A stretch of DNA of 64,000 nt from Reyranella sp. CPCC 100927 (lineage in GTDB: Bacteria > Pseudomonadota > Alphaproteobacteria > Reyranellales > Reyranellaceae). The stretch lies in assembly GCF_007859315.1 (NCBI RefSeq), contig NZ_VOHA01000009.1:223993-287992 (forward strand), given 5' to 3'. Positions 20,311 through 29,875 of the stretch are shown piece after piece. Numbering within the stretch: position 1 is the first letter of the stretch; each line of letters begins with the position of its first letter. The notes below the pieces were generated by a model. The model worked only from the letters and a program-made list of their open reading frames with translations, did no database searches and was not told the origin of the DNA. A program made the position numbers and the translations under genes.

Positions 20311-21303
20311 CTACCGCGGCGCCGGTCGCGCTTTCGTGAGCACGTCGGGGTTCACCACGTTGGTCGGGGTTCCGGCGGCGTAGGCGACGATCTGGTCGAA
20401 GATGTCGGCGAATTGCAGTTCGTACTCCTCGCGCGAGACGTAGCCGATGTGCGGCGTGGCGATGACATTGTCGAGCGCCAGCAGGGGATGCGCCGGATCG
20501 CGCACCGGCTCCTGCTCAAAGACATCGACCGCGGCCATGCCCGGGCGTCCGGCGCGCAGGGCTGCGGCCAAAGCGCCGGGTGCGATCAGCGGCGCCCGGC
20601 TGGTGTTCACCAGCAGCGCCGTCGGCTTCATGCGCGCCAGGTCATCGGCGCCGACGATGCCGCGCGTCGCGTCGACCAGGCGCATGTGCAGCGAAATCAC
20701 GTCGCAGCGCTCGAAGAAGTCCGCCTTGCCGGCGGCCACGGGCCATCCGTCGGCCTGGGCTCGGGCCAGCGACTCTGGTCGCGCCCACACCAGCACGTCC
20801 ATGCCGAACGCCCTGCCGTATTCGGCGACCACCTTGCCGATGCGGCCGTAACCATAGATGCCGAGCGTCTTGCCGCGCACCGTGCTGCCGACACCGATCT
20901 GCCAGTTACCGGCCTTCAGCGCCGCCATCTGCTGCGGGATCTGCCGCATGGCCGCCAGCACCAGTCCCCAGGTCAACTCGGCGGTGGCGTAGGACGGCGT
21001 GCCGGCATGCAGGTTCGACGACACGATGATGCCCAGCCGCGTGCAGGCGTCGATGTCGATGTGCGGATAGACGCTGCGTTGGCTGATCAGCCGCAGATTC
21101 GGCAGGCGTTCCAGCAGCGGCGCGCGGATCTGCGTGCGTTCGCGGATCAGCACCAGCGCTTCCGTCTCGCGCAGTCGTTCCGCCAAGGGTTCGACGTCCT
21201 GCAGGTGGTCGTTCCAGATCGTGACGTCATGGCCGTCAAGCGCGGCGAAGCAGGCCAGCGTGCGCAGCGTGTCGTGGTAGTCGTCCAGGATCGTGACCTT
21301 CAT
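20311..21303 (-). CDS. D-2-hydroxyacid dehydrogenase family protein
   Basis: A 330-residue NAD(P)-dependent D-2-hydroxyacid dehydrogenase. The nucleotide-binding core is [20 protein letters not shown]. The catalytic Arg is in VNTSRAPLI, Glu in VDVFEQEP and His in ATPHIGYVS. The opening [20 protein letters not shown] is typical of the D-3-phosphoglycerate dehydrogenase-like subgroup often annotated without a substrate. The stop lies inside a C-terminal Ala/Pro/Arg tail. Flanked on both sides by long inverted repeats; probably monocistronic. Confidence 0.92.
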   Translation of the reverse strand: MKVTILDDYHDTLRTLACFAALDGHDVTIWNDHLQDVEPLAERLRETEALVLIRERTQIRAPLLERLPNLRLISQRSVYPHIDIDACTRLGIIVSSNLHAGTPSYATAELTWGLVLAAMRQIPQQMAALKAGNWQIGVGSTVRGKTLGIYGYGRIGKVVAEYGRAFGMDVLVWARPESLARAQADGWPVAAGKADFFERCDVISLHMRLVDATRGIVGADDLARMKPTALLVNTSRAPLIAPGALAAALRAGRPGMAAVDVFEQEPVRDPAHPLLALDNVIATPHIGYVSREEYELQFADIFDQIVAYAAGTPTNVVNPDVLTKARPAPR

Positions 21304-21315
21304 GGCGTCCCATCC

Positions 21316-21465
21316 TTACCTTCCCCCGCTTGCGGGGGAAGGTGGCGCGTAGCGCCGGATGGGGGTGTTGCAACGGCAACGGCGCCACATTCATACAGTG
21401 AGTCCATGCGGGCATCCCCCATCCGCCCCTTCGGGGCACCTTCCCCCGCAGGCGGGGGAAGGTAA
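21316..21465. repeat. family D nested inverted repeat
   Basis: Outer arms TTACCTTCCCCCGC (from 21316) and GCGGGGGAAGGTAA (to 21465) enclose two local hairpins, CCTTCCCCCGC-TT-GCGGGGGAAGG and its mirror. The whole gap between the dehydrogenase and glutamate-synthase-like genes is this element. Confidence 0.88.
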
Positions 21466-21467
21466 AC

Positions 21468-23078
21468 TCACCCCGCGGCGAAGCTGTCGGCGCGGGCGGC
21501 GCGCCAAGCGTCGGCGAAGCGCGGATCGTCGGTGCCGGCCAGCAGCTCGCCCGGCTTCAGGAAGCGGTAGATCTGGTCGAAGCGCTGGACCAGGTTGGGT
21601 GCCACGCGCTGGGAAAAGTGGCGCGGCTGCAGGTCCTGCGGATGCTCCAGGCCGGCAGCGGCCACCACTTCGGCCAGCGCCTTCAAGGTCGAGCGATGGA
21701 AGCGGTAGACGCGCTCGGCCTTGTCGGGCACGACCAGGGCGCGCATGCGCAGCGGATCCTGCGTGGCGACGCCGACCGGGCAGCGGTCGGTGTGGCAGCT
21801 GGTCGACTGGATGCAGCCCAGCGCGAACATGAAGCCGCGGGCCGCGTTGCCCCAGTCGGCGCCCAGCGCCAGGACGCGCGCGATGTCGAAGGCCGAGGTG
21901 ATCTTGCCGCTGGCGCCGATGCGGATGCGGTCGCGGATGTTGAGGCCGACCAGCGCGTTGTGCACGAACATCAGCCCGTCACGCAATGGCATGCCGATAT
22001 GGTCGATGAATTCCAGCGGCGCGGCGCCGGTGCCGCCCTCGGTGCCGTCGACCACGATGAAGTCCGGATAGATGTTGCTCTCCAGCATCGCCTTGCAGAT
22101 GCCGAGGAATTCCCAGGGATGGCCGACGCAGAGCTTGAAGCCGACCGGCCGGCCGCCGCTGAGATCGCGCAGGCGGGCGATGAACTGCATCAGCTCCATC
22201 GGCGTGGAGAACGCCGAATGGCTCGGCGGCGAGATGCAGTCGACGCCCTGCACGACGCCGCGCGTGGCGGCGATCTCGGCCGACACCTTGGCGCCGGGCA
22301 GCACGCCGCCGTGGCCCGGCTTGGCGCCCTGCGACAGCTTGATCTCGACCATCTTGATCTGCGGGCTGGCCACGGTCTCGGCGAAGCGCTCGGCGCTGAA
22401 CGTGCCGTCGGGATTGCGGCAGCCGAAATAGCCGCTGCCGATCTCCCAGATGATGTCGCCGCCGTATTCACGATGATAGGGGCTGAAGCCGCCCTCGCCG
22501 GTGTCGTGCGCGAAGCCGCCCTTCTTGGCACCCTTGTTCAGCGCCCGTACGGCATTGGGCGACAGCGCACCGAAGCTCATCGCCGATATGTTGAATACCG
22601 ACGCCGAGTAGGGCTGTTTGCAGTCCGGCCCGCCGATCATGACCCGGAACGGATCCTTCGAGGGGCTGCGCGCGGCGATCGAGTGGTTCAGCCATTCGAA
22701 TGGCGTGCCGTAGACGTCGAGCTGGGTGCCGAACGGCTTCTTGTCGAGCTGGCCCTTGGCGCGCTGGTAGACGATCGAGCGTTTGTCGCGGCTGAACGGC
22801 GCGCCGTCGGTGTCGCTCTCCAGGAAGTACTGGCGGATCTCGGGCCGGATCTCTTCGAGCAGGAAGCGGATGTGGGCAGCGATCGGATAGTTGCGCAGGA
22901 TGCTGTGCTTTTTCTGCAGCACGTCGTGCACGCCCAGGCCCGCCAGCGCCGCCGCGATCAGGAAGGGGATCAGGAATCCGGCATAGACGAACGACAGGAG
23001 CAGGCAGGCGATCGCCACCAGCACCGACAGCGTGAAGACGACATAGCGCGGCGTGAAGGCAAGGCTGATCGTGTCCAT
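21468..23078 (-). CDS. FMN-binding glutamate synthase family protein, membrane-anchored
   Basis: A 536-residue protein made of an N-terminal membrane hairpin (two hydrophobic helices within about residues 12-50) and a GltB-type FMN/(alpha/beta)8 synthase domain. Seen motifs: NISAMSFGALSPNAVRALN, KKGGFAHDTGEGG, the KLSQGAKPGHGG loop, VDGTEGGTGAAPLEF and a C-terminal Cys cluster CIQSTSCHTDRCPVGVATQDP that would bind the 3Fe-4S cluster. No glutaminase domain is present. Such stand-alone proteins are widespread; whether they make glutamate or act as another FMN oxidoreductase is unsettled. Confidence 0.9.
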   Translation of the reverse strand: MDTISLAFTPRYVVFTLSVLVAIACLLLSFVYAGFLIPFLIAAALAGLGVHDVLQKKHSILRNYPIAAHIRFLLEEIRPEIRQYFLESDTDGAPFSRDKRSIVYQRAKGQLDKKPFGTQLDVYGTPFEWLNHSIAARSPSKDPFRVMIGGPDCKQPYSASVFNISAMSFGALSPNAVRALNKGAKKGGFAHDTGEGGFSPYHREYGGDIIWEIGSGYFGCRNPDGTFSAERFAETVASPQIKMVEIKLSQGAKPGHGGVLPGAKVSAEIAATRGVVQGVDCISPPSHSAFSTPMELMQFIARLRDLSGGRPVGFKLCVGHPWEFLGICKAMLESNIYPDFIVVDGTEGGTGAAPLEFIDHIGMPLRDGLMFVHNALVGLNIRDRIRIGASGKITSAFDIARVLALGADWGNAARGFMFALGCIQSTSCHTDRCPVGVATQDPLRMRALVVPDKAERVYRFHRSTLKALAEVVAAAGLEHPQDLQPRHFSQRVAPNLVQRFDQIYRFLKPGELLAGTDDPRFADAWRAARADSFAAG

Positions 23079-23093
23079 GATGCTTCCCCATGA

Positions 23094-23200
23094 ATCACCA
23101 CGGAGGCAGGAAGGACCCCGAGGTCACAGAGGACGATATGGCGTGCCAGCGGCGTGCAGCGCCTCTCTGTGCTCTCGGTGTCCTCGGTGCCTCCGTGGTT
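23094..23200. repeat. family B inverted repeat, divergent copy
   Basis: Arms run ATCACCACGGAGGC... to ...GCCTCCGTGGTT, with shorter complementary blocks rich in CACAGAGG inside. It is weaker than the copies at 32611 and 35551 but has the same order of blocks. Confidence 0.75.
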
Positions 23201-23282
23201 CCATCTTTTGTCTCTCGGTCACCTGACAGCGCGATTGACGCACTGCCCAGTGACAGCCCGGTGACGCGTCTATTCCCGGCGA

Positions 23283-24425
23283 TCAACCTTTGCTCGGGTC
23301 GATCAGGAACTTCTCGCCGGTGGCGCGCTTGGCGTAGGCAGCGATGGCATCCAGCTGCAGCGCCTCGGGCAGCGACACGACCCTGGTATAGTGGCTGGCG
23401 AACGTGGTCTTCAGATTGCTGACGACACGCTGACGCAGCCGCTGCTGGTCGGCGCGGCCGATCTTCTGCAGGAACGGTGTCAGCAGCCAGCCGCCGACCG
23501 ACCATGCCATGCCGTAGCTGCGCACCAGCTCGGTCGGCCCGGTGTTCAGCGCACCGTAGATGTAGACCTGCTTGTGCACGGTCGAGCCGTAGCGGCTGTA
23601 GCCCGCCGCGGTCTTGTTGGCGGCCATCTCCATGGCCGCCAGGATCTGGCTGGCCAGCTTGCCGCCACCGATGGCATCGAAGGCGATCGTGGCGCCGGTG
23701 TCGACCAGGGCCTGTGTCAGATCATCGGTGAACGACGATGCCGTCGAATCAACGACATGCCTGGCGCCGATGTCGCGCAAGGTCTTGGCCTGCGCCGCGC
23801 TGCGCACGATGTTGACCAGGCCGATACCGTCCTCCAGGCAGATCTTGTTCAGCATCTGGCCCAGGTTCGACGCCGCCGCGGTGTGCACCAGCGCCTTGTG
23901 CCCTTCGCGCTTCATCGTCTCGGTCATGCCCAGCGCCGTCAGCGGGTTGACGAACCATGACGCGCCTTCCGTCGCCGTGGTGCCGGCCGGCAGTTCCTGG
24001 CAATCGCTCGCCTTGATCAGGCGGTACTGTGCGTACATCGCGCCGCCGATCATCGACACCGTCTTGCCCTTCAGTGCTTGCGCCGCTTCCGACGTGCCGG
24101 CGGCGATCACGGTGCCGGCACCCTCGTTGCCCACCGGCATCGACTGGTCCAGCCGCGCCGCCAGGAAGGGCAGCGACGCCGCCGGCACCTTGGCCGTGAC
24201 GACGATTTCCGCGCCGCGGCCGGCGGCTTTCGCCGTCGACATGTCGGCCGGGCCCAGCAGCAGGCCGAGGTCGGAGGGATTGATCGGCGTCGCCGCCACC
24301 TTCACCACGACCTGGTCGGGGCCCGGCTCGGGCACGCTGACCGTGGCCAGCGACAGTTCGAGCTCACCGCTCTTGCGGATGAGGGAGCGCAGCTCCAGGC
24401 CTGTCGCGTTCTTTCCATCGCTCAT
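23283..24425 (-). CDS. zinc-binding-type alcohol dehydrogenase / quinone reductase-like (MDR)
   Basis: A 380-residue medium-chain dehydrogenase/reductase. The N-terminal GroES-like domain has VVVKVAATPINPSDLGLLLGP and NEGAGTVIAAG. The Rossmann half has the motif HTAAASNLGQML and FDAIGGGKLASQIL. The zinc-ligand Cys/His set of true ADHs is missing, so a zinc-independent NAD(P)H:quinone or enoyl reductase is likelier. The ATG at 24425 starts MSDGKNATG; an upstream 24-codon extension is not credible. It is divergent from the binding-protein gene at 24552. Confidence 0.88.
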   Translation of the reverse strand: MSDGKNATGLELRSLIRKSGELELSLATVSVPEPGPDQVVVKVAATPINPSDLGLLLGPADMSTAKAAGRGAEIVVTAKVPAASLPFLAARLDQSMPVGNEGAGTVIAAGTSEAAQALKGKTVSMIGGAMYAQYRLIKASDCQELPAGTTATEGASWFVNPLTALGMTETMKREGHKALVHTAAASNLGQMLNKICLEDGIGLVNIVRSAAQAKTLRDIGARHVVDSTASSFTDDLTQALVDTGATIAFDAIGGGKLASQILAAMEMAANKTAAGYSRYGSTVHKQVYIYGALNTGPTELVRSYGMAWSVGGWLLTPFLQKIGRADQQRLRQRVVSNLKTTFASHYTRVVSLPEALQLDAIAAYAKRATGEKFLIDPSKG

Positions 24426-24551
24426 GATCAATCTCCAAGGACGGGCAGGGCTGCCCGGTTCGTTCGCGCCATCTTTGCGTGAATGACTGGCGCTCACAAG
24501 CGCGGGTCATCATCATGGGCCGCCATCCATCGCGATCGTTGAGGGGAAACC

Positions 24552-26078
24552 ATGAGGCAGGCTTTCTGGCACGCCATCCAGGCGCTCGCTGTTGCACTGG
24601 CGCTGTCGCCTGCCGGCGGTGGCGCGTTCGCCCAGAGCCATCTGCGCATCGGGCTGGGCGATGATCCCGACGTGCTCGACCCGACCCTGTCGCGCACCTA
24701 CACCGCGCGCATCGTCTTCGCCGCCGTTTGCGACAAGCTGTTCGACATCGACGCCCGGCTCAACATCGTCCCGCAGCTCGCGCTTGGTCACGAAACGTCA
24801 GCCGATGGCAAGACCGTGACCATCAAGCTGCGCCCCGATGTGACGTTCCATGACGGCACGCCCTTCGATGCCGCCGCCGCCAAATACAGTCTCGAGCGCC
24901 ACATCAACTTCAGGGGCTCGTTTCGCAAGCCGGAGCTGGCCTCGATCGACAGCGTCGAGGCGGCCGATCCGCTCACCATCAAGCTGCATCTGAAGGCGCC
25001 GTTCTCGCCGCTGCTGGCACAGCTGGCCGATCGCGCCGGCATGATGGTGTCGCCGGCAGCGGCCGAGGCCGCCGGCGACCGGTTCGGCCTCAAGCCGGTG
25101 TGCGCCGGACCCTACCGGTTCGTCGAGCGCGTGCAGCAGGACCGTATCGTGGTCGAGAAGTTCGCCGGCTACTGGAACAAGGACAAGGTCTTCATCGACA
25201 GGATCACCTACCTGCCGATCGTGAACGCGACGGTGCGGCTGCAGACGTTGCGGGCCGGCGGGCTGGATCTGATCGAACGCGTGCTGGCGACCGATATCAA
25301 GACGGTGCGCGACGATCCGCGGCTCAAGCTCAGCAAGACGGTGTCGCTGGGCTGGTTCGGCCTGCTGGTCAACGTCGCCAACGGACCCAAGGCCGACAAC
25401 CCGCTGGGCAAGGACCCGCGTGTGCGCCAGGCCTTTGCGGCGAGCCTCGATCGCGAGGCCATCAACCAGGTCGTCTTCAACGGCGAGTTCGTGCCCGGCA
25501 ACCAGTGGGTCAACCCGCAGAATCCCTACTACCAGGCCGCGTTCCCGGTGCCCAAGCGCGACATCGCCAAGGCCAAGGCGCTGTTGAAGGAAGCCGGCGT
25601 GACCGGACGCCTGGCGATCGACTTCATGGTCAGCAACACGCCCGAGGAGCGGGCGGTGGCCGAACTGGTGCAGACCATGGCGGAGGAGGCGGGCTTCGAT
25701 CTGAAGATCCGCGTGACCGAAGTCGCCACCGCCTTGAAGCTGGCCGAGTCGGGCGACTTCCAGCTCTACATGAACAACTGGAGCGGTCGCGCCGATCCCG
25801 ACGGCAATTCGGTGATCTACCAGACCTGCGGTGCGCCGCAGAACATGGGGCATTACTGCGACAAGCAGATCGACGCCTGGCACCAGGAAGCGCGCGCTTC
25901 GAGCGATCCCGCGGTGCGCAAGGCAGCCTACGGCAAGATCGCCGCCAAGTTCCTGGCCGAAGGGTGGATCGTGTACGTCTACCACCCGCAAATCCTGATC
26001 GCGCACAGCGACAAGCTCGAGGGCTTCACCCCGATCCCCGACGGCCTGCTGCGCGTCATCGGCCTGCGGCTGAAATGA
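24552..26078 (+). CDS. ABC-type solute-binding protein (SBP family 5), secreted
   Basis: A 508-residue periplasmic binding protein of the DppA/OppA family. A Sec signal peptide occupies residues 1-27 (AVALALSPAGGGAFAQ). Then come the family motifs DDPDVLDPTLSRTY, LRPDVTFHDGTPFDAAAAKYSLER, KPVCAGPYRFVERV and KDPRVRQAFAASLDREAI. The start has GAGGGGA just upstream. No permease or ATPase gene accompanies it, so it must share a transporter encoded elsewhere. Candidate ligands are peptides, glutathione or opines. Confidence 0.93.
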   Translation: MRQAFWHAIQALAVALALSPAGGGAFAQSHLRIGLGDDPDVLDPTLSRTYTARIVFAAVCDKLFDIDARLNIVPQLALGHETSADGKTVTIKLRPDVTFHDGTPFDAAAAKYSLERHINFRGSFRKPELASIDSVEAADPLTIKLHLKAPFSPLLAQLADRAGMMVSPAAAEAAGDRFGLKPVCAGPYRFVERVQQDRIVVEKFAGYWNKDKVFIDRITYLPIVNATVRLQTLRAGGLDLIERVLATDIKTVRDDPRLKLSKTVSLGWFGLLVNVANGPKADNPLGKDPRVRQAFAASLDREAINQVVFNGEFVPGNQWVNPQNPYYQAAFPVPKRDIAKAKALLKEAGVTGRLAIDFMVSNTPEERAVAELVQTMAEEAGFDLKIRVTEVATALKLAESGDFQLYMNNWSGRADPDGNSVIYQTCGAPQNMGHYCDKQIDAWHQEARASSDPAVRKAAYGKIAAKFLAEGWIVYVYHPQILIAHSDKLEGFTPIPDGLLRVIGLRLK

Positions 26079-26107
26079 ACCTCATGTGACGTGAGGGCCG
26101 ATGTTTT

Positions 26108-26232
26108 GTCGTCCTGAGCGAAGCGAAGGACCCTGCGGTGGTGGTCAACAAAGAATGACGGCGCTGGTGATCCCCAGCGCCGTCGGTGTGTGACGCCACG
26201 ACCGCAGGATCCTTCGCTTCGCTCAGGATGAC
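26108..26232. repeat. family A' inverted repeat with nested hairpin
   Basis: Outer arms GTCGTCCTGAGCGAAGCGAA (left) and TTCGCTTCGCTCAGGATGAC (right) flank a central GGCGCTGG/CCAGCGCC hairpin at 26160-26181. It separates convergent binding-protein genes. The same three-part layout recurs at 41082-41200 and 44427-44549. Confidence 0.9.
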
Positions 26233-26265
26233 GGAAACCCCGCTGCCGATGGCATGGTCCCACCC

Positions 26266-27372
26266 CTACAGCTTGTTGGCCGCCGACTGGCGCGCCATGA
26301 AGCTGTCGAAGGTGAACTCGCAGACGCGGAACCACAGGATCGCCTCGTTGCGGAACGGCCGCCACGAGTCGTAGATTTTCTTGAACTTGGGGTTCTTGGC
26401 CGAGATCTCGGCGTAGAGCTCGTTGGCGGCGTTGAAGCAGGCCTCCATCACCGGCACCGGGAATGCCGTCAGCTTGGTACCGGCGGCCACCAGCTCGCGC
26501 AGCGCCTTGGGGTTCTGGGTGTCGTACTTGGAGACCATCAGGGTGTGCGCCTTGGCCGCCGCCGCTTCCACCACCGCCTTGTAGTGCTTGGGCAGTTCGT
26601 TCCACTTGTCGAGATTGACGTAGGTCGAGGTCTGCGGTCCGCCCTCCCACCAGCCCGGGTAATAGTAGTACGGCGCGATCTTGTAGAAGCCGAGCTTCTG
26701 ATCGTCATACGGCCCGACCCATTCGGCGGCATCGATCGTGCCTTTTTCCAGCGCCGGGTAGATCTCGCCGCCGGCGATCTGCTGCGACACCGCGCCGACC
26801 CGGTTGCACACCTCGCCGGCCAGCCCGGCGATGCGGAACTTCAGCCCCTTCATGTCCTCGACGGTCTTGATCTCCTTGCGGAACCAGCCGCCCATCTGCG
26901 CCCCGGTGTTGCCGCAGGCCATGCCGTGGATGTTGTAGCCCTTGTAGAACTCGGTCATCAGCTCGCGGCCGCCGCCCCAGTTGTACCAGGCATCCTGCTG
27001 GCGCGCGTTCATGCCGAACGGCAGGGCGGTATCGAACGCCCAGGCCGGATCCTTGCCGACGTAGTAGACGCCGGCGGTATGGCCGCATTCGACGGTGCCG
27101 TTCTGCACTGCGTCGGCGACCTGCAGTCCGGGCACGATTTCGCCCGAGGCAAAGACGCGGATCTGAAAGCGGTTGTCCGTCGCTTCGGCGACGTATTTGG
27201 CGAACACCTCGCCGGCGCCATAGAGCGTATCGAGCGCTTTGGGGAAGCTCGAGGCCAGGCGCCATTTCAGCTCCGGCATCGACTGGGCGATCGCCGGCGC
27301 GGCGAGCGTGCCGGCGGCAACCATGGCGCCCCCGCCCAGGCCGGCGGAGCGCACGAATTTGCGACGCTGCAT
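26266..27372 (-). CDS. TRAP transporter substrate-binding protein (DctP family), Tat signal
   Basis: A 368-residue periplasmic DctP-type binding protein. The N-terminus MQRRKFVRSAGLGGG followed by APAIAQ is a twin-arginine signal with a cleavage site near residue 29. Core motifs include the ligand-contact Arg in KGLKFRIAGLAGEV and the GGEIYPALEKGTIDAAEWVGPYDD stretch, which is split here only for readability. This pattern is typical of the 2-keto-acid-binding (TakP-like) subgroup. The small and large membrane subunits (DctQ/DctM) are not encoded in the window, so it is an orphan. Confidence 0.93.
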   Translation of the reverse strand: MQRRKFVRSAGLGGGAMVAAGTLAAPAIAQSMPELKWRLASSFPKALDTLYGAGEVFAKYVAEATDNRFQIRVFASGEIVPGLQVADAVQNGTVECGHTAGVYYVGKDPAWAFDTALPFGMNARQQDAWYNWGGGRELMTEFYKGYNIHGMACGNTGAQMGGWFRKEIKTVEDMKGLKFRIAGLAGEVCNRVGAVSQQIAGGEIYPALEKGTIDAAEWVGPYDDQKLGFYKIAPYYYYPGWWEGGPQTSTYVNLDKWNELPKHYKAVVEAAAAKAHTLMVSKYDTQNPKALRELVAAGTKLTAFPVPVMEACFNAANELYAEISAKNPKFKKIYDSWRPFRNEAILWFRVCEFTFDSFMARQSAANKL

Positions 27373-27458
27373 GAAATTCCTCCCATATTTTTTGTTCGCC
27401 CAGTGATTCCGCTGAGCGGAATCAGATTGGCACGGTCCGGCAGGCTTGGCAAAGGCGC

Positions 27459-27529
27459 GAGCGCCGCGCGGGATCTTCCGCGAAATGGAGCTTCATTTTC
27501 AGGAGATGTCTCGCTGCGCTCGACATGAC
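27459..27529. repeat. family A inverted repeat, degenerate
   Basis: The right arm TCGCTGCGCTCGACATGAC is easily recognised as the family A arm. The left arm (GAGCGCCGCGCGGGATC) is decayed. The rest of the 27373-27666 gap shows nothing else convincing. Confidence 0.5.
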
Positions 27530-27666
27530 GGGCTGGCCAAACCACCGCAAGGTCCTGCGCGGTGTTTGGATGACAGAGCGCTTATGCGCCGTGAGCGTGG
27601 TCCCATCGCGTGCGCCCTGCTAGCGTCGGCTCTCATCAGAACGCATCAACACCACAAGGCATGCCC

Positions 27667-28533
27667 ATGACTGCTTCCCTCGACGACGCCATGACCACCC
27701 TGCGCCCCTGGATCGGGCGCGTGCGCGTGATCGAGGACGATATCGGCCTGCCCATGGTCAAGCGCATCGCCGCGATGCTCGACCGCGATCCCGACTCGTT
27801 CAAGGCCGGCACGGAACTGCCGTCGCACTGGTTCTCGATGTTCTTCGTCGACATCGCGCGCCAGTCCGACCTGCGCGAGGACGGCCATGCCAAGGGCGGT
27901 GTGGTGCTGCCGCCGATCCCCATGCCGCGCCGCATGGGCGCCGGGAGGCGGCTGAAGCTGATGGGCGGCTTGCGCGTGGGCCAGCCGGCAGTGCGAAAGT
28001 GCGAGGTCGTCGACATCGTGCCCAAGAGCGGCCGTTCGGGGAACATCTTCGTGCTCACCCTGCGCAACACCATCGAGCAGGCCGGCCAGGTGCTGGCGGT
28101 CGACGAATTCGACGCCATCTACCGCGAGGCGACGCCGCCGGGCCAGAAGACCACCGCCACCGTGCCGGCCGCGGCGCCGTCGGATCACGCCTGGCAGGAC
28201 ACCGTGCTGCTGTCGGAGACCTTGGTGTTCCGCTACTCGGCCGTCACCTGGAACGCGCACCGCATCCATTACGATGCCGACTACGCGCGCACCGTCGAGG
28301 GTTACGAGCATACCGTGCACAACGGCGGGCTCACCATGCAGCTGATGATCGACGCGGCGCTCAAGCGCGCGCCGTCAGCGCTGCGCGGGCTCAGCGCGCG
28401 CCTGATGTATCCGCTGTGGGTCGGCGAGCCGCTCACCGTGCGCGGTTCCGAGGCGAAGGATGGCCGCATGAAGGTCTGGTCCGCCGACAAGACCGGCCAC
28501 CTGTGCGGCGAGATGACGTTGGAGTTCGCGTGA
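27667..28533 (+). CDS. FAS1-like/MaoC dehydratase family protein (acyl-CoA hydratase type)
   Basis: A 288-residue double hot-dog protein. The N-terminal FAS1-like half contains HWFSMFF and PPIPMPRRMGAGRRL. The C-terminal MaoC half has the hydratase region FRYSAVTWNAHRIHYDADYA, with the catalytic His/Asp pattern, and VHNGGLTMQLMIDA. This fits the mesaconyl-/itaconyl-CoA hydratase group. Of two possible ATGs, 27667 is favoured because AAGG at 27656-27659 is then 7 bases away. A family III CoA-transferase follows, and a CitE-type lyase lies 4 kb on, so an acyl-CoA branched-dicarboxylate role is plausible. Confidence 0.85.
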   Translation: MTASLDDAMTTLRPWIGRVRVIEDDIGLPMVKRIAAMLDRDPDSFKAGTELPSHWFSMFFVDIARQSDLREDGHAKGGVVLPPIPMPRRMGAGRRLKLMGGLRVGQPAVRKCEVVDIVPKSGRSGNIFVLTLRNTIEQAGQVLAVDEFDAIYREATPPGQKTTATVPAAAPSDHAWQDTVLLSETLVFRYSAVTWNAHRIHYDADYARTVEGYEHTVHNGGLTMQLMIDAALKRAPSALRGLSARLMYPLWVGEPLTVRGSEAKDGRMKVWSADKTGHLCGEMTLEFA

Positions 28534-28553
28534 TGGGGGACAGTGCGCTTTCT

Positions 28554-28658
28554 CCCCCTCCCCCCTTGTGGGGGAGGGTCGGGGAGGGGGGTCAACAGAC
28601 GCGGCGCCTCGTAGGGTGGACCCCCCTCCCCAGCCCTCCCCCACAAGGGGGGAGGGGG
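28554..28658. repeat. C/T-rich inverted repeat (family D variant)
   Basis: About 40 bases at each end are complementary (CCCTCCCCCCTTGTGGGGGA on the left, TCCCCCACAAGGGGGGAGGG on the right), each itself able to fold. It lies inside the dehydratase/CoA-transferase gap of what would otherwise be one operon, immediately before the second gene's AAGGAGG. Confidence 0.85.
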
Positions 28659-28675
28659 CATGAAGGAGGCCTCCC

Positions 28676-29875
28676 GTGAGCGGCGGTCCGCTGGAGGGTG
28701 TGCGGGTGGTCGACCTCACCACGGTGGTGGTCGGTCCGATCTGCACGCGGACGCTCGCCGACCAGGGTGCCGACGTGATCAAGGTCGAAGCGCCCGGCGG
28801 TGATCTGCTGCGCACCATGGCGCAGGGCAGCCGGCATGCCGGCATGTCCGGCAAGTTCATCAACTTCAACCGCAACAAGCGCTCGGTCTGTCTCGACCTC
28901 AAGCAGGAAGGCGGCATGGAGGCGATGCATCGCCTGATCGCGGGCGCCGACGTTTTCGTCAGCAACATCCGCCCCGAGGCGCTGGCGCGCGCCGGCCTTG
29001 ACTACAAGAGCCTGGCACCCGCTCACCCGCGCCTGATCCATTGTTCGATCCTCGCCTTCGGCCGCGGCGGGCGCTACTTCAACCGCCCGGCCTACGATCC
29101 CATCGTGCAGAGCCTGTCCGGCGTTGCCGGCACCTTCGCGCGCGCCACCGGCGAGCCGCGTTTCGTGCCCATGGTGATGACCGACCACACCACCGGCCTG
29201 ATCGCCGCCCAATGCATCGGCTTCGCGCTCTATCGCCGCGAGAAGACGGGCCGCGGCGAGGCCATCGACGTGCCGATGTTCGAGAACATGGCCTCGTTCG
29301 TGATGAGCGAGCATCTGGGCGCCGCCACCTTCGATCCGCCCGTGGGTCCCACCGGCGACAACCGCCTGCTGAGCCCCGACTACCGGCCGCTGCCGACGCA
29401 GGATGGCTACATCACCGTCGGCCCCAACACCAACGCGCAGGCCTTCGCCTTCTTCGACGCCATCGGCCGGCCCGAGCTGAAGACCGATCCGCGCTTCGCC
29501 AGCGCCGCCGCGCGCACCGCCAACGCCGCCGACTATTTCGAGGTGCGCCGCACCGGCCTGGCACAGAAGACCACCGCCCAGTGGCTGGCGATCTTCGAGC
29601 AGCTTGACGTGCCCGCCGCGCGCTACAATTCGATCGACGATCTGCTGGAGGACCCGCACCTCGCCGATATCGGCTTCTTCCGCCCCGAGGATCATCCCAG
29701 CCAGGGCCGCATCCGCCGCACCAAGGTGCCCAACACCTTCTCGGGCGGCGCCCGCGAGGCGGAGACACATGCGCCCATGCTGGGCGAACACACCCGCGCC
29801 GTGCTCGCCGAGCTCGGCTACGGCGAGGCCGACATCGACAGCCTGCTGGCGTCAGGCGCCGCGCACGCCGGTTGA
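28676..29875 (+). CDS. CaiB/BaiF family III CoA-transferase
   Basis: A 399-residue family III CoA-transferase. The N-terminal LEGVRVVDLTTVVVGPICT and ADQGADVIKVEAPGGD, NFNRNKRSVCLDLK, and the catalytic Asp in VMTDHTTGLIAAQ are all present. The C-terminal half ends in AVLAELGYGEADIDSL. The start is GTG with an excellent AAGGAGG at 28663-28669. It moves CoA between a donor acyl-CoA and a carboxylate. Its 3' end overlaps the tail of the convergent hydrolase gene by 24 bases. Confidence 0.93.
   Translation: MSGGPLEGVRVVDLTTVVVGPICTRTLADQGADVIKVEAPGGDLLRTMAQGSRHAGMSGKFINFNRNKRSVCLDLKQEGGMEAMHRLIAGADVFVSNIRPEALARAGLDYKSLAPAHPRLIHCSILAFGRGGRYFNRPAYDPIVQSLSGVAGTFARATGEPRFVPMVMTDHTTGLIAAQCIGFALYRREKTGRGEAIDVPMFENMASFVMSEHLGAATFDPPVGPTGDNRLLSPDYRPLPTQDGYITVGPNTNAQAFAFFDAIGRPELKTDPRFASAAARTANAADYFEVRRTGLAQKTTAQWLAIFEQLDVPAARYNSIDDLLEDPHLADIGFFRPEDHPSQGRIRRTKVPNTFSGGAREAETHAPMLGEHTRAVLAELGYGEADIDSLLASGAAHAG

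Noticed and set aside
21618..23093. 491-codon plus-strand frame opposite the glutamate-synthase-like gene
   Set aside because: Shadow of a strongly conserved enzyme; no motif of its own.
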